A stretch of DNA of 23,947 bases from a virus. The notes under the pieces are model-generated. The model made no database searches, had not been told where the DNA came from, and saw only the letters and a list, made by a program, of their open reading frames with translations. The DNA is taken from positions 1 to 23,947 of the IMG/VR virus record IMGVR_UViG_3300009788_000298. The stretch is one strand, 5' to 3'. This document shows, in pieces, positions 8,823-15,167 of the stretch. The position numbers were made by a program, and so were the translations under genes. How positions within the stretch are numbered: the first letter of the stretch is position 1; every line of letters starts with the position of its first letter.

Positions 8823-9220
8823 TAGACCGACTCGTCCGCGAAGGCGCGCTTAAAGAGCGCGGTAAACCCGCGGCACGTTTTACACTTCGCACAAACGCAG
8901 GCGACGCCGGCGAACCACTTCCCGCGCTTGACGCGGGTCGAGGTCGGGATCCGATACTCGTCGTCGCCGTTGTATCCCGTGCGGTAGACCTCGGCGGTCG
9001 ACCGTGCCGGCGCTCGCTCCGAGATCCAAACGACTTGGACGTCGTCGTCGGGACACTCCTCCCAGGTCGTCTCCGAGGAGCAAGTCGTCGACCCGTCCCC
9101 GTACCAGATCCGCCAGCCGAGGAAGGGTCGACGCCGGGCGGCGATCTCGCGGACCTCTCCGGTCGCGCTCTTCAGGACCGCGCCCGTCGTCTCCCCCATC
9201 CCGATACGCTCGCGAATCAA
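8822..9220 (-). CDS. Hypothetical virion-type protein with C-terminal cysteine cluster
   Basis: A 132-residue product I do not recognise. The start is a TTG at 9220 (TAATTG with the upstream stop, GAGG five bases before); an ATG at codon 8 is the alternative. It has FLGWRIWYGDGSTTCSSETTW and later RGKWFAGVACVCAKCKTCRG. The three-step CxCxxCxxC pattern near residues 108-115 could bind a metal or form disulfides. Its stop overlaps the start of the giant repeat protein, so the two are probably translationally coupled. It lies in the block of small genes inserted between the tail terminator and its paralogous domain, which suggests a structural or assembly role linked to the giant protein. No catalytic motif is visible. 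Confidence 0.7.
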   Translation of the reverse strand: MIRERIGMGETTGAVLKSATGEVREIAARRRPFLGWRIWYGDGSTTCSSETTWEECPDDDVQVVWISERAPARSTAEVYRTGYNGDDEYRIPTSTRVKRGKWFAGVACVCAKCKTCRGFTALFKRAFADESV

Positions 9221-9562
9221 TTAGGCCTCGACGACGAAGTCCCCGGTCGCGACGCTCGGACCTCCGCCGACCGTCCAGGTAAACCGAATAAATCGGAAGT
9301 GTGCGCCGGTGTAGGCCTTGAAGGCCGCGGCGGTAACTCCCGCGGCGAAGGTCGCGTCGACGACGTGCAAGGTCGACTTGTCCTCCGACATCTCGATCGC
9401 GACGTCGACGTCCGGCGACGTGCCGCCCGTGAACGCGACGTTTTGGATCGCGGCGATCATCCCGTCGAGCGTTGCGTCGCCCAGGTCGAGCCAGGCGCCC
9501 GGCGACCCCGTCAACAGGTTGACCCCCGCGACCTTTTTGGTTGCGCGTCTTGCGGTGCTCAC
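9221..9562 (-). CDS. Hypothetical small structural protein, 113 aa
   Basis: Unrecognised. The start is GTG 9562, just after the upstream TAA. The sequence is Ala/Gly/Thr-rich with alternating hydrophobic residues (DVDVAIEMSEDKSTLHVVDA, then AHFRFIRFTWTVGGG), so a small beta-sandwich is likely. It has no signal peptide, membrane segment or cysteines. Composition and position among tail and neck genes fit a decoration or neck accessory protein, but nothing identifies it. Codon preferences match the neighbouring genes, and spacing is tight on both sides (3 nt upstream, abutting downstream), which supports it being translated. Confidence 0.7.
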   Translation of the reverse strand: MSTARRATKKVAGVNLLTGSPGAWLDLGDATLDGMIAAIQNVAFTGGTSPDVDVAIEMSEDKSTLHVVDATFAAGVTAAAFKAYTGAHFRFIRFTWTVGGGPSVATGDFVVEA

Positions 9563-9565
9563 CGC

Positions 9566-10096
9566 TTAGATCCCGGTGAATTGATGATTGACAAAGACCT
9601 TGAGCGTGTCGGAGGCGGTCTTCGTGAATTGCGCGCCGAAGTTTGCATACATCAGGAGCGGATCCGTACCGCTCGCGCCGTTGAGGTGGATCGAGACGCG
9701 ATCAATAACCCCGTTGGCCTCGGCGGTCGTGTAGTCCGTCTCATACGAGAGGACGTCGGGACCGCTTCCGGTGTTGTCCGCGTCGGGGTCGTCGACCTGG
9801 GGATAGCCCGCCTCGAAGGCCTTCGGGTTTCCCGAGCCGACCGGGGAGCCGATGTTGCTCCAGTTATGAGTCGCGAGCGGAGCGAGCCCCGTGTTATCGA
9901 GGCATACGATCCGCCCGGTCGCGCCTCCGAAGTCGCTCGTCGGCGTCGAGACCGCGGCCTTCGCGACCTGGGCGTAATAGACGTCTCCGGTATCGACGAC
10001 GATATTCTTCGAGACGAACTCGCGGCGGAGCCCCGTCTCCGCGTTCGTCAGAATGGCGACGACCCGGCCGCGGATTCCGATCTTTTCGTTGAGCAT
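9566..10096 (-). CDS. Virion structural protein of unassigned role, 176 aa
   Basis: The start is ATG 10096 with a strong AAGGAG ribosome site 6 nt upstream. The N-terminus, GIRGRVVAILTNAETGLRRE followed by FVSKNIVVDTGDVYYAQVAKA, has the pattern of phage structural proteins that open with a strand pair and a conserved 'N.vv..G' turn. The rest is beta-rich with Gly/Asp/Thr loops and ends NHQFTGI. There are no cysteines, signal peptide or membrane segments. Its strong ribosome site suggests higher expression than its coupled neighbours, as for a multi-copy component. It sits between the tail terminator and the small genes leading to the giant repeat protein. A neck, tail-decoration or fibre-associated role is possible, but I cannot choose between them. 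Confidence 0.72.
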   Translation of the reverse strand: MLNEKIGIRGRVVAILTNAETGLRREFVSKNIVVDTGDVYYAQVAKAAVSTPTSDFGGATGRIVCLDNTGLAPLATHNWSNIGSPVGSGNPKAFEAGYPQVDDPDADNTGSGPDVLSYETDYTTAEANGVIDRVSIHLNGASGTDPLLMYANFGAQFTKTASDTLKVFVNHQFTGI

Positions 10097-10106
10097 ACCG
10101 ATCTCC

Positions 10107-10634
10107 TTATGCGGCGAGCTCCGTAAAGTAGGCCGCCGTGATTCGCAAAACGTAGCCCTGGACGCCGGTCCCCTTGAGCTCGGCCGCTCGCGGGGGCCCC
10201 TCCATCGCTGGGCCTTCGGTGAGGAAGCCGAGATATCCGTCGCCCATCCCGACGCCGAGCTCGGCGAACTCGACCCCGCGGCGCGTTATGCCGTCCATGA
10301 TCGCGATCCCCGCGGCGAGGAGCGCCTCGTCTTCGTTCTCGTCGGACTGGTATCCGTAAAAGCCGGAGATCGAGACCGCGCCGCGGAATTGATTCGTTCC
10401 GATCGTGAGCCGCGTCGGGGTGAGCGAAGCCTCGACGACCCAGAAGCGAACCTTCGGACCGAGGTCGTCGTTAGCGTCGAAGAGGCCGTCCGCGGAGAGC
10501 TCGACTACCGCGTCGGCGTCGCGGAGGTCCTGCTGTGTGCTCCAGCGTTCCTCGGCGACGCGGACGATCCCTATGTTCGCGTCGATCGACTCGATCTTCG
10601 TCTTCAGGTTTCCGAGGAAGGTTGCCGCGCTCAT
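10107..10634 (-). CDS. Tail terminator / tail completion protein, 175 aa
   Basis: Probable tail terminator, the ring that caps the tail tube and joins it to the head connector. The start at 10634 overlaps the upstream stop by ATGA. The layout is alpha/beta: helix ATFLGNLKTKIESI, then strands, then SGFYGYQSDENEDEALLAAG and GMGDGYLGFLTEGPAMEGPP, ending with ITAAYFTELAA. The position after the HK97 gp10-like gene and before the tail genes is where terminators occur in HK97-like and lambda-like maps. The same domain forms residues 954-1115 of the giant repeat protein about 4 kb downstream, so the gene has been duplicated. The terminator role rests on gene order and size; it could instead be another neck component. 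Confidence 0.68.
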   Translation of the reverse strand: MSAATFLGNLKTKIESIDANIGIVRVAEERWSTQQDLRDADAVVELSADGLFDANDDLGPKVRFWVVEASLTPTRLTIGTNQFRGAVSISGFYGYQSDENEDEALLAAGIAIMDGITRRGVEFAELGVGMGDGYLGFLTEGPAMEGPPRAAELKGTGVQGYVLRITAAYFTELAA

Positions 10635-11173
10635 AATCGGCCGACCCGATTCCGAAACTTGTCCGCGAGGAGCTCGAGCTCCTTCCGGAGCGTGGCCTCT
10701 GCGGCGCCGGCGGCGGCGAGGAAGAAGCCGCGGCCGGGGATCCCCCGCCGTTTGATCGAGGCGACGAGCTTCTGGGTCGCGAAGTCGATCGCGTCCGAGC
10801 CCGTCTCCCCCGTCCAGGAAACATCGAAGGCGCCGCGCCGGACCTTGAGCTCGACCCAGCGCCGGATCGCCGCTGGAGGCGGCGCGGTCTGGCCGGCTCG
10901 GCGGCCGGTATCCAAGACGACGACCTGGGGCGTCGTCGAGAAAAACGAATCGCGGTAGATAAACCCGTCCGGTTTCTGGCGGACCGAGACCCCCTTCGAG
11001 AGTATCGAGTTGACGCCCTCGCCAGTGAAGACCGGCATCCCCTCGCGGGCCGCGGCGAGGCCGACCGTCGTACTCGTGGCGAGCGCCGCCTTGAGGCTCC
11101 CCTCGAGCTCGAGGGCGGCGACGTTCGCGTCCTTCGCGAAGCGCGTGAGCTCGGAGATATCGACCCGGGCCAT
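10631..11173 (-). CDS. HK97 gp10-like head-tail joining protein, 180 aa
   Basis: Likely the HK97 gp10-type protein that joins head and tail. I place the start at ATG 11173 (MARVDISELTRFAKDANVAA), which overlaps the upstream stop as TAATG. The same frame is open 47 codons further upstream, but that stretch lies inside the connector gene and reads as Arg/Pro-rich antisense-type sequence. The protein has an N-terminal helix, then a central segment with GRRAGQTAPPPAAIRRWVEL, the proline-rich loop and 'I..Wv' motif common in this family, and a C-terminal helical region (PGRGFFLAAAGAAEATLRKE). Size and position between connector and terminator fit. Its stop overlaps the terminator start by ATGA. 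Confidence 0.75.
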   Translation of the reverse strand: MARVDISELTRFAKDANVAALELEGSLKAALATSTTVGLAAAREGMPVFTGEGVNSILSKGVSVRQKPDGFIYRDSFFSTTPQVVVLDTGRRAGQTAPPPAAIRRWVELKVRRGAFDVSWTGETGSDAIDFATQKLVASIKRRGIPGRGFFLAAAGAAEATLRKELELLADKFRNRVGRL

Positions 11174-11898
11174 TAGTGCGCGACTCTCCTCTGGCCGCGG
11201 GTGAGCCTCGAGCTCGTCCGATACTGGACCGAGGTCCCGGTCGCGACCGAGGTCCCCTCGGGGTTGAGGCGTTGCTCCGCCTTCTCGCGGAGCTCGCGAG
11301 CGCGCTCGCGCCATCGCCTGTCGAATGTTTGGAAGTCGACTTGATCGACGCCGAGGGTATTGTCCGCGAGGTCCGAGGCCGCGCGGGCGATCCCCTGGGC
11401 GAGCCGCTCGGCGGCCAGGAGGAGGAGCGTTTGGGTATCCGGTGCGCGGACGGTCGTCGCCGTCGCGGTGTCGAGCTCGTCGATCGTGAGCGGGCGCGTC
11501 CAGAAGATCCGGAGCGAGGCGCCCGTGCCGATCAGATCTGAAAGGTGGAGGACCCGGTCGCCGGCGACCGAGTCGCGCGTGATCCAGCGATCATCCTCGA
11601 CCGCTTCCGCGTTCTCGTCGTCAGTGTCGGGGTCGGTGACTTTCTGGAGCCCCGAGACCGTCGAGCGATCGGCGATCCAGAGCGCCCCGATGACGGTCGG
11701 GAGGACGTAAAGGCGCGTCGTCGTATCGCCGAGCGCCTCGTGGACGAGGGTCTCGGGCCGGACGCTCGAGAGCTCGTCGAGCGCGTCGCGGACCGCGTCT
11801 TCGATTTGATCCGTTGAGGGTTGGAGCTTCTGACTCGAGACCGCAACGTACCGCGCGAGCTCGCCCTTCAGCGTTGTGAGATTCGTCCAGGCCGCCAT
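11173..11898 (-). CDS. Head-tail connector / adaptor protein, 241 aa
   Basis: Likely the gp6-type adaptor that docks under the portal. The start is ATG 11898 behind CGGAGG. The N-terminal helices (LKGELARYVAVSSQKL, then DQIEDAVRDALDELSSVRPE) match the usual pattern of connector proteins, in which a helix bundle is followed by a beta insertion (TTRLYVLPTVIGALWIADR). The C-terminal helical half includes QTLLLLAAERLAQGIARAAS and a charged region, WRERARELREKAEQRL. It is longer than minimal gp6 (about 100-120 residues), closer to extended adaptors. A 96-nt gap without a clear start separates it from the capsid gene, one of the few untranslated spacers in the operon. The role is inferred from order and helix pattern. 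Confidence 0.68.
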   Translation of the reverse strand: MAAWTNLTTLKGELARYVAVSSQKLQPSTDQIEDAVRDALDELSSVRPETLVHEALGDTTTRLYVLPTVIGALWIADRSTVSGLQKVTDPDTDDENAEAVEDDRWITRDSVAGDRVLHLSDLIGTGASLRIFWTRPLTIDELDTATATTVRAPDTQTLLLLAAERLAQGIARAASDLADNTLGVDQVDFQTFDRRWRERARELREKAEQRLNPEGTSVATGTSVQYRTSSRLTRGQRRVAH

Positions 11899-11994
11899 CC
11901 GCGCCTCCGGTTAAGCGCGGGCCGCCCGACTCTTCGAGATCCGGGGGGGATAGTCCGTATCTCTCGCGCCGAGCGACCTCGCAGGTTGGGCCCT

Positions 11995-13890
11995 CTAAGG
12001 GGCGATCATCGAATAGACGCCGCGGTAGTCGACGATCTCCCCGCCGTCGTGGACGTGCCGGACTTTGTAGGTGATCCTATCCTGGTCGAAAAACGACCCG
12101 ACGCGCTCGAGGTCCTGGACGAAGATCTCCGGGTCTTCTCGCCCGTTGAGGAAGCCGACCTCGATTATCTCGGTCTCGCCGGGAGAGGCGGCGACGATTA
12201 CGTCATCGTCCTTTCCGACGACCTCGTCGAACTCGTGGACCTCGAAGAGATTCCACCCGTGTTTTGAGCGGAGGACGTTGACCTTCCCTCGGTTCTCGAT
12301 CGTCCCCGTGTTCGGCGTGCCGGCGACCGCGTTCGTGTCGCTCGTGAGGAGGTTCGGAGCGCCGTCCGAGAAGAGATCCGAATAGACCGTATCGTGGAGG
12401 AGCGGGCCGACGAAGACGTTCCGCGCGAGGATCCGACCCGCCTCGCGGGCGTCCATGTCTTTCTGACGAGTCATCGCCAGACGCGCGGCCTCGAGGGCGG
12501 CGAAGGAGTACGCGACCGCGGCGAGGTTGCCGTGCGTCGCGTGGAAGACCGCCGTCGCGTCCTCGTCCCATGCGTCATTGTTGAGGAGCCGACCCCATAC
12601 CAGGGAGTTGAGCGTTCGCTCGGCGGCGTTCGCGAGCTTGCGCGGGATTGCGCGGAAGCCTCGGAGGTCGTCGTTGACGATCGACTCCCAGGAGATAAAC
12701 GCGATCCCGCCGCGCTTGACGACCGTCGCTTGGACGCTCTCCTCCGTGAAGTCGGTAAGGTCGGCGCCGGGCGAGTACGCCGCGTCTTCGGCGACGTCGA
12801 TGAGATTCGAGTATTCGCCGAGCCTCACGATACGCCGCGCCCGGAAGTCCGAGACCGACGTCGTCGTCGAGACCATCTTCCAAAGGTGCGCGAGCTTCGC
12901 GTATTCACGCGCGAGGCGCTTATTCATTTGGTCCGCGAGTAACGCGGTGAATCCGGTTGTGATGATCGCCTCGAGGGCGGCGGCGCCGGTCCGGCGGCCG
13001 ATGACCTGGGCCATATAGGGATTGTCGTCCCATCCGCCGGCGTTGGTGATCGCCTCGAGGACCGGGGGGATCCCGGTCCGGCGACGCCGGAGGAGTCGCT
13101 CGCCCTCGAGGAGCGGGTCGTCCATTACGACCGCCCACATTTGACGCGGGCCGGTGAAAGCCGGGACTCGGCCGACCTCTTTCCCGGCGTCGTCGCGGAT
13201 GATTCCCTCGCGCTCGCCGGAGAGCATCGCCTCGAGCGCCGCCGCGGCGGCCTCGCCCTGGCTCCAGGCCTGGGCGTAGTGCGGCGTTCGCCCGTTGCCG
13301 TTCCCGTCGTCTCCGTCCAAGAGTCCGCCTCCCTTGGCCTGGCCTTTGCCGAGGCTCTTCTTCAGGTCGGAGACGAAGGCGTCGATCGTCTTCCGGGTGA
13401 TCTTCCCCTCGCTCTCGAGCGTTGCCGTGAGCCGAGCCGCGGCGAACTTCGCGAGCCCCTCGGGGAGCTCGGCCTTCTCGATCCCGGCCTCGATCAGATC
13501 GCGACCGTTCTCGAGGAGGATCTCCGCGAGTTGCTCCTCGGTTGCCGTCTGGGCGGCCTGGAGCCCCTCGAGGGCGCCGGCGCCGTCCGGATCGGCCTCG
13601 GGGTCGACGACCGGCGGTCGGCGCGGAGGGGCCTTCTTCTTCGCCGTCTTCTTCTTCTTCGCGGGCTCGGGAGCGTGGCGAGCCAGTGCCTCGAGGACCG
13701 GGCCCGCTTCGCCCTCGAGCTCGCCCAGGTCGAGCGCCTCGAGGAGAGCCTCCGCGAAATCTTCGTGCTCCTCGACGAGGAGCTCCTCCGGTTTCTCGAT
13801 AGCCTTGAGCGCATCGGTGAGCAAGGCCTCGAGCGCCGGACGTTTCTCCTCCGATACCAGTCGGAGAAGCCTCTCGATAAACTTCTTCAT
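11995..13890 (-). CDS. Nested scaffold-capsid product from internal in-frame start, 631 aa
   Basis: Inside the polyprotein gene, ATG 13890 (residue 197, MKKFIERLLRLVSEEKRPAL) follows a perfect AAGGAGGT with 8-nt spacing. This is the strongest ribosome site in the window and lies exactly between the protease and scaffold regions. Translation from it would give scaffold plus capsid without protease. This resolves the stoichiometry problem of a fused gene: many capsid precursors and few proteases. Lambda C/Nu3 is the known precedent for an in-frame scaffold nested in a protease gene; here the nested product would also include the capsid. The ribosome site is seen directly, while use of the start is inferred. 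Confidence 0.65.
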   Translation of the reverse strand: MKKFIERLLRLVSEEKRPALEALLTDALKAIEKPEELLVEEHEDFAEALLEALDLGELEGEAGPVLEALARHAPEPAKKKKTAKKKAPPRRPPVVDPEADPDGAGALEGLQAAQTATEEQLAEILLENGRDLIEAGIEKAELPEGLAKFAAARLTATLESEGKITRKTIDAFVSDLKKSLGKGQAKGGGLLDGDDGNGNGRTPHYAQAWSQGEAAAAALEAMLSGEREGIIRDDAGKEVGRVPAFTGPRQMWAVVMDDPLLEGERLLRRRRTGIPPVLEAITNAGGWDDNPYMAQVIGRRTGAAALEAIITTGFTALLADQMNKRLAREYAKLAHLWKMVSTTTSVSDFRARRIVRLGEYSNLIDVAEDAAYSPGADLTDFTEESVQATVVKRGGIAFISWESIVNDDLRGFRAIPRKLANAAERTLNSLVWGRLLNNDAWDEDATAVFHATHGNLAAVAYSFAALEAARLAMTRQKDMDAREAGRILARNVFVGPLLHDTVYSDLFSDGAPNLLTSDTNAVAGTPNTGTIENRGKVNVLRSKHGWNLFEVHEFDEVVGKDDDVIVAASPGETEIIEVGFLNGREDPEIFVQDLERVGSFFDQDRITYKVRHVHDGGEIVDYRGVYSMIAP

Positions 13891-14478
13891 TGGGACAGAC
13901 CTCCTTAGTGCGAGAGCTTCCAGTACCGGGAGAATCCGGCCGCCGGCGCTCGGTTGTGTGACCGTATCGAAACCGACAATGCGACCGACTCCGCTTATCT
14001 GGCGACCGAATGCCGCCAGCGTTCGCGAGGTCATCCCTCCGACTGGAACGTGAATAGATAGCCCGAGCTTTCGCCCGAGCTTGGTTGCCGCTTGGATAAC
14101 TCGACGAAGGAAACCCGAGGACTCGCCCTCGAGCTCGATCTTCGCGCGGACGTGTTGTCGACCGTCGTCCCCCGACTCGACCGTCGCGCTTTTGATCGTG
14201 GCGCCCTTCGCGCCGGCGAGCTTCTCGTCGAGAAGATCGCGGATGCCCGGCGGGAGACGTTGGCGCAAGAATTCAAAGTGTGAGAGGTTCGACCCGTCGC
14301 GATTGCGCGAGAAGTCGTAAACGTTGATCGGTGTCCCGGGAGCGAGCCGAGCGATATCCTCGAGCGCCTGTTTCGTCCAGACGTTCCCATTTTTCGAGCG
14401 CCCCTCTTCGATCAGGATCGCGGAGATCTCTTCGCCCTCGAGGACGATCGAGCTTCCGTCGAGGTATCGCTTCGGCAT
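11995..14478 (-). CDS. Prohead protease-scaffold-major capsid polyprotein, 827 aa
   Basis: One open frame appears to carry three head functions. Residues 1-190 resemble a prohead serine protease: EEGRSKNGNVWTKQALEDIA is the usual N-terminal motif, and KLGLSIHVPVGG contains candidate nucleophile Ser141, with His67, His109 and His143 as candidate partners. Residues 197-400 are helical and highly charged (EKRPALEALLTDALKAIEKP, a Lys/Pro linker at 273-288, then the NGRDLIEAGIEKAELPEGLA segment), as in scaffold or delta domains. From about 480 onwards it matches gpT-like HK97-fold capsids, with AVFHATHGNLAAVAYSFAAL, MTRQKDMDAR and NVFVGPLLHD. The start is ATG 14478 behind GAGGAG. Self-cleavage near the Gly-rich stretch at 378-398 would release mature capsid. 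Fused protease-capsid genes are known; the exact cleavage site and catalytic set are inferred. Confidence 0.85.
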   Translation of the reverse strand: MPKRYLDGSSIVLEGEEISAILIEEGRSKNGNVWTKQALEDIARLAPGTPINVYDFSRNRDGSNLSHFEFLRQRLPPGIRDLLDEKLAGAKGATIKSATVESGDDGRQHVRAKIELEGESSGFLRRVIQAATKLGRKLGLSIHVPVGGMTSRTLAAFGRQISGVGRIVGFDTVTQPSAGGRILPVLEALALRRSVPMKKFIERLLRLVSEEKRPALEALLTDALKAIEKPEELLVEEHEDFAEALLEALDLGELEGEAGPVLEALARHAPEPAKKKKTAKKKAPPRRPPVVDPEADPDGAGALEGLQAAQTATEEQLAEILLENGRDLIEAGIEKAELPEGLAKFAAARLTATLESEGKITRKTIDAFVSDLKKSLGKGQAKGGGLLDGDDGNGNGRTPHYAQAWSQGEAAAAALEAMLSGEREGIIRDDAGKEVGRVPAFTGPRQMWAVVMDDPLLEGERLLRRRRTGIPPVLEAITNAGGWDDNPYMAQVIGRRTGAAALEAIITTGFTALLADQMNKRLAREYAKLAHLWKMVSTTTSVSDFRARRIVRLGEYSNLIDVAEDAAYSPGADLTDFTEESVQATVVKRGGIAFISWESIVNDDLRGFRAIPRKLANAAERTLNSLVWGRLLNNDAWDEDATAVFHATHGNLAAVAYSFAALEAARLAMTRQKDMDAREAGRILARNVFVGPLLHDTVYSDLFSDGAPNLLTSDTNAVAGTPNTGTIENRGKVNVLRSKHGWNLFEVHEFDEVVGKDDDVIVAASPGETEIIEVGFLNGREDPEIFVQDLERVGSFFDQDRITYKVRHVHDGGEIVDYRGVYSMIAP
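13899..13906 (-). promoter_or_regulatory. Internal Shine-Dalgarno AAGGAGGT
   Basis: On the minus strand, AAGGAGGT is followed by CTGTCCCA and ATG. This is full complementarity to the 16S rRNA 3' end with ideal spacing, inside an open frame where it reads as Leu-Arg-Arg-Ser. The AGG AGG arginine pair is unusual here, since neighbouring Arg codons are mostly CGN, which suggests selection for the ribosome site. Confidence 0.75.
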
Positions 14479-14480
14479 CG

Positions 14481-14918
14481 TTACTCCTCGGGAGGCGCGG
14501 ATGGGGCCTCGTCCTCGTTCTTCGGCCAGGCGAAATCGAGTTGACTCGTATCCGCGAGCGTGATCCGGGCGAAGGGCTCGGCCTTCTCGCCGTCGAGCGT
14601 GTACTCGAGGTGATCTCCCCCGCGCTCGTGAAACTTGACCGCGAGGACGTCGCGGAGCTCGAGCGGGCGGGGAAGGTGCTCGTATTTCTTCGTCTTGCCT
14701 TCCCGCCCGATAACGTTGTGATCGACAACGGTGTGGCGCTCGGGGTTGTAGTCGCAGGTTCGGACAACCGAGTCGGCCTTGACGTCGCCGGCGACGAAGG
14801 CCTCGGCGAGTTGCTGGAGTTGCGCGCGGAGCTCGCCCTGGGCGATCCGCTCGAGCGCGAAGTTTCGCTCGGTCACTCCTTCGACGTGTAATCGGTATTC
14901 ATTCGTTAGGACTCGCAT
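14481..14918 (-). CDS. Hypothetical protein upstream of the capsid gene, 145 aa
   Basis: Unrecognised. The start is ATG 14918, immediately after the upstream TAG. The first half is helical (NFALERIAQGELRAQLQQLA), and the middle and end are beta-like (KKYEHLPRPLELRDVLAVKF, then DHLEYTLDGEKAEPFARITL). The tail is acidic and proline-rich (EDEAPSAPPEE). It has one Cys and no signal peptide or membrane segment. It lies between the MuF-side genes and the capsid polyprotein and ends 2 nt before the capsid start; its final Glu codons supply the GAGGAG ribosome site for that gene. An accessory head role is plausible by location only. Confidence 0.7.
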   Translation of the reverse strand: MRVLTNEYRLHVEGVTERNFALERIAQGELRAQLQQLAEAFVAGDVKADSVVRTCDYNPERHTVVDHNVIGREGKTKKYEHLPRPLELRDVLAVKFHERGGDHLEYTLDGEKAEPFARITLADTSQLDFAWPKNEDEAPSAPPEE

Positions 14919-15167
14919 CTATCCCCCTTCGCCGAAGATCTCGGCGACGTTTTCTCCGTCCGGCCGTTGATCGAATAGGATCCCGCCGTCGCCCTCGAAG
15001 GCGGCGCGGTGGTCGAAGCGTTCCTCGAGGATCGCGTCGGGGATCCCTCGAGGGAAGGCCGCACAACCGAAGACCTCGACGCCCTTCTGGTCGTCCGGCG
15101 GATCGGCGTCGAGCGCACCGTCAAAGCGTGTGCAGTTGCTACACTGGCGCGAGACTAAGACCGGCAT
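14919..15167 (-). CDS. Small Cys-containing head-region protein, 82 aa
   Basis: A short protein with an N-terminal CSNC motif (residues 9-12) and a third Cys in VFGCAAFPRGIPDAILEERF. The pattern CxxC, then 'C..fP.GIPd.Il...H', then 'GilFdqrp', is one I recognise as common in small phage proteins encoded near MuF and head genes, possibly metal-binding. Their function is not established. The start is ATG 15167, directly after the upstream TAA, with a GAGAGGGGG ribosome site. It abuts the next gene with no gap. It has no signal peptide or membrane segment. Confidence 0.72.
   Translation of the reverse strand: MPVLVSRQCSNCTRFDGALDADPPDDQKGVEVFGCAAFPRGIPDAILEERFDHRAAFEGDGGILFDQRPDGENVAEIFGEGG

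Noticed and set aside
11899-11994. Possible small gene in the 96-nt gap between capsid and connector genes
   Set aside because: One frame is open, but it has no ATG, GTG or TTG start with a ribosome site, and no U-tract follows the weak GC stems there, so neither a gene nor a terminator can be supported.
13650-13700. Lys/Pro-rich stretch in the capsid polyprotein as a possible frameshift or disorder artefact
   Set aside because: The frame remains open, charged linkers are normal between scaffold and capsid regions, and no slippery heptamer in the right frame was seen there.
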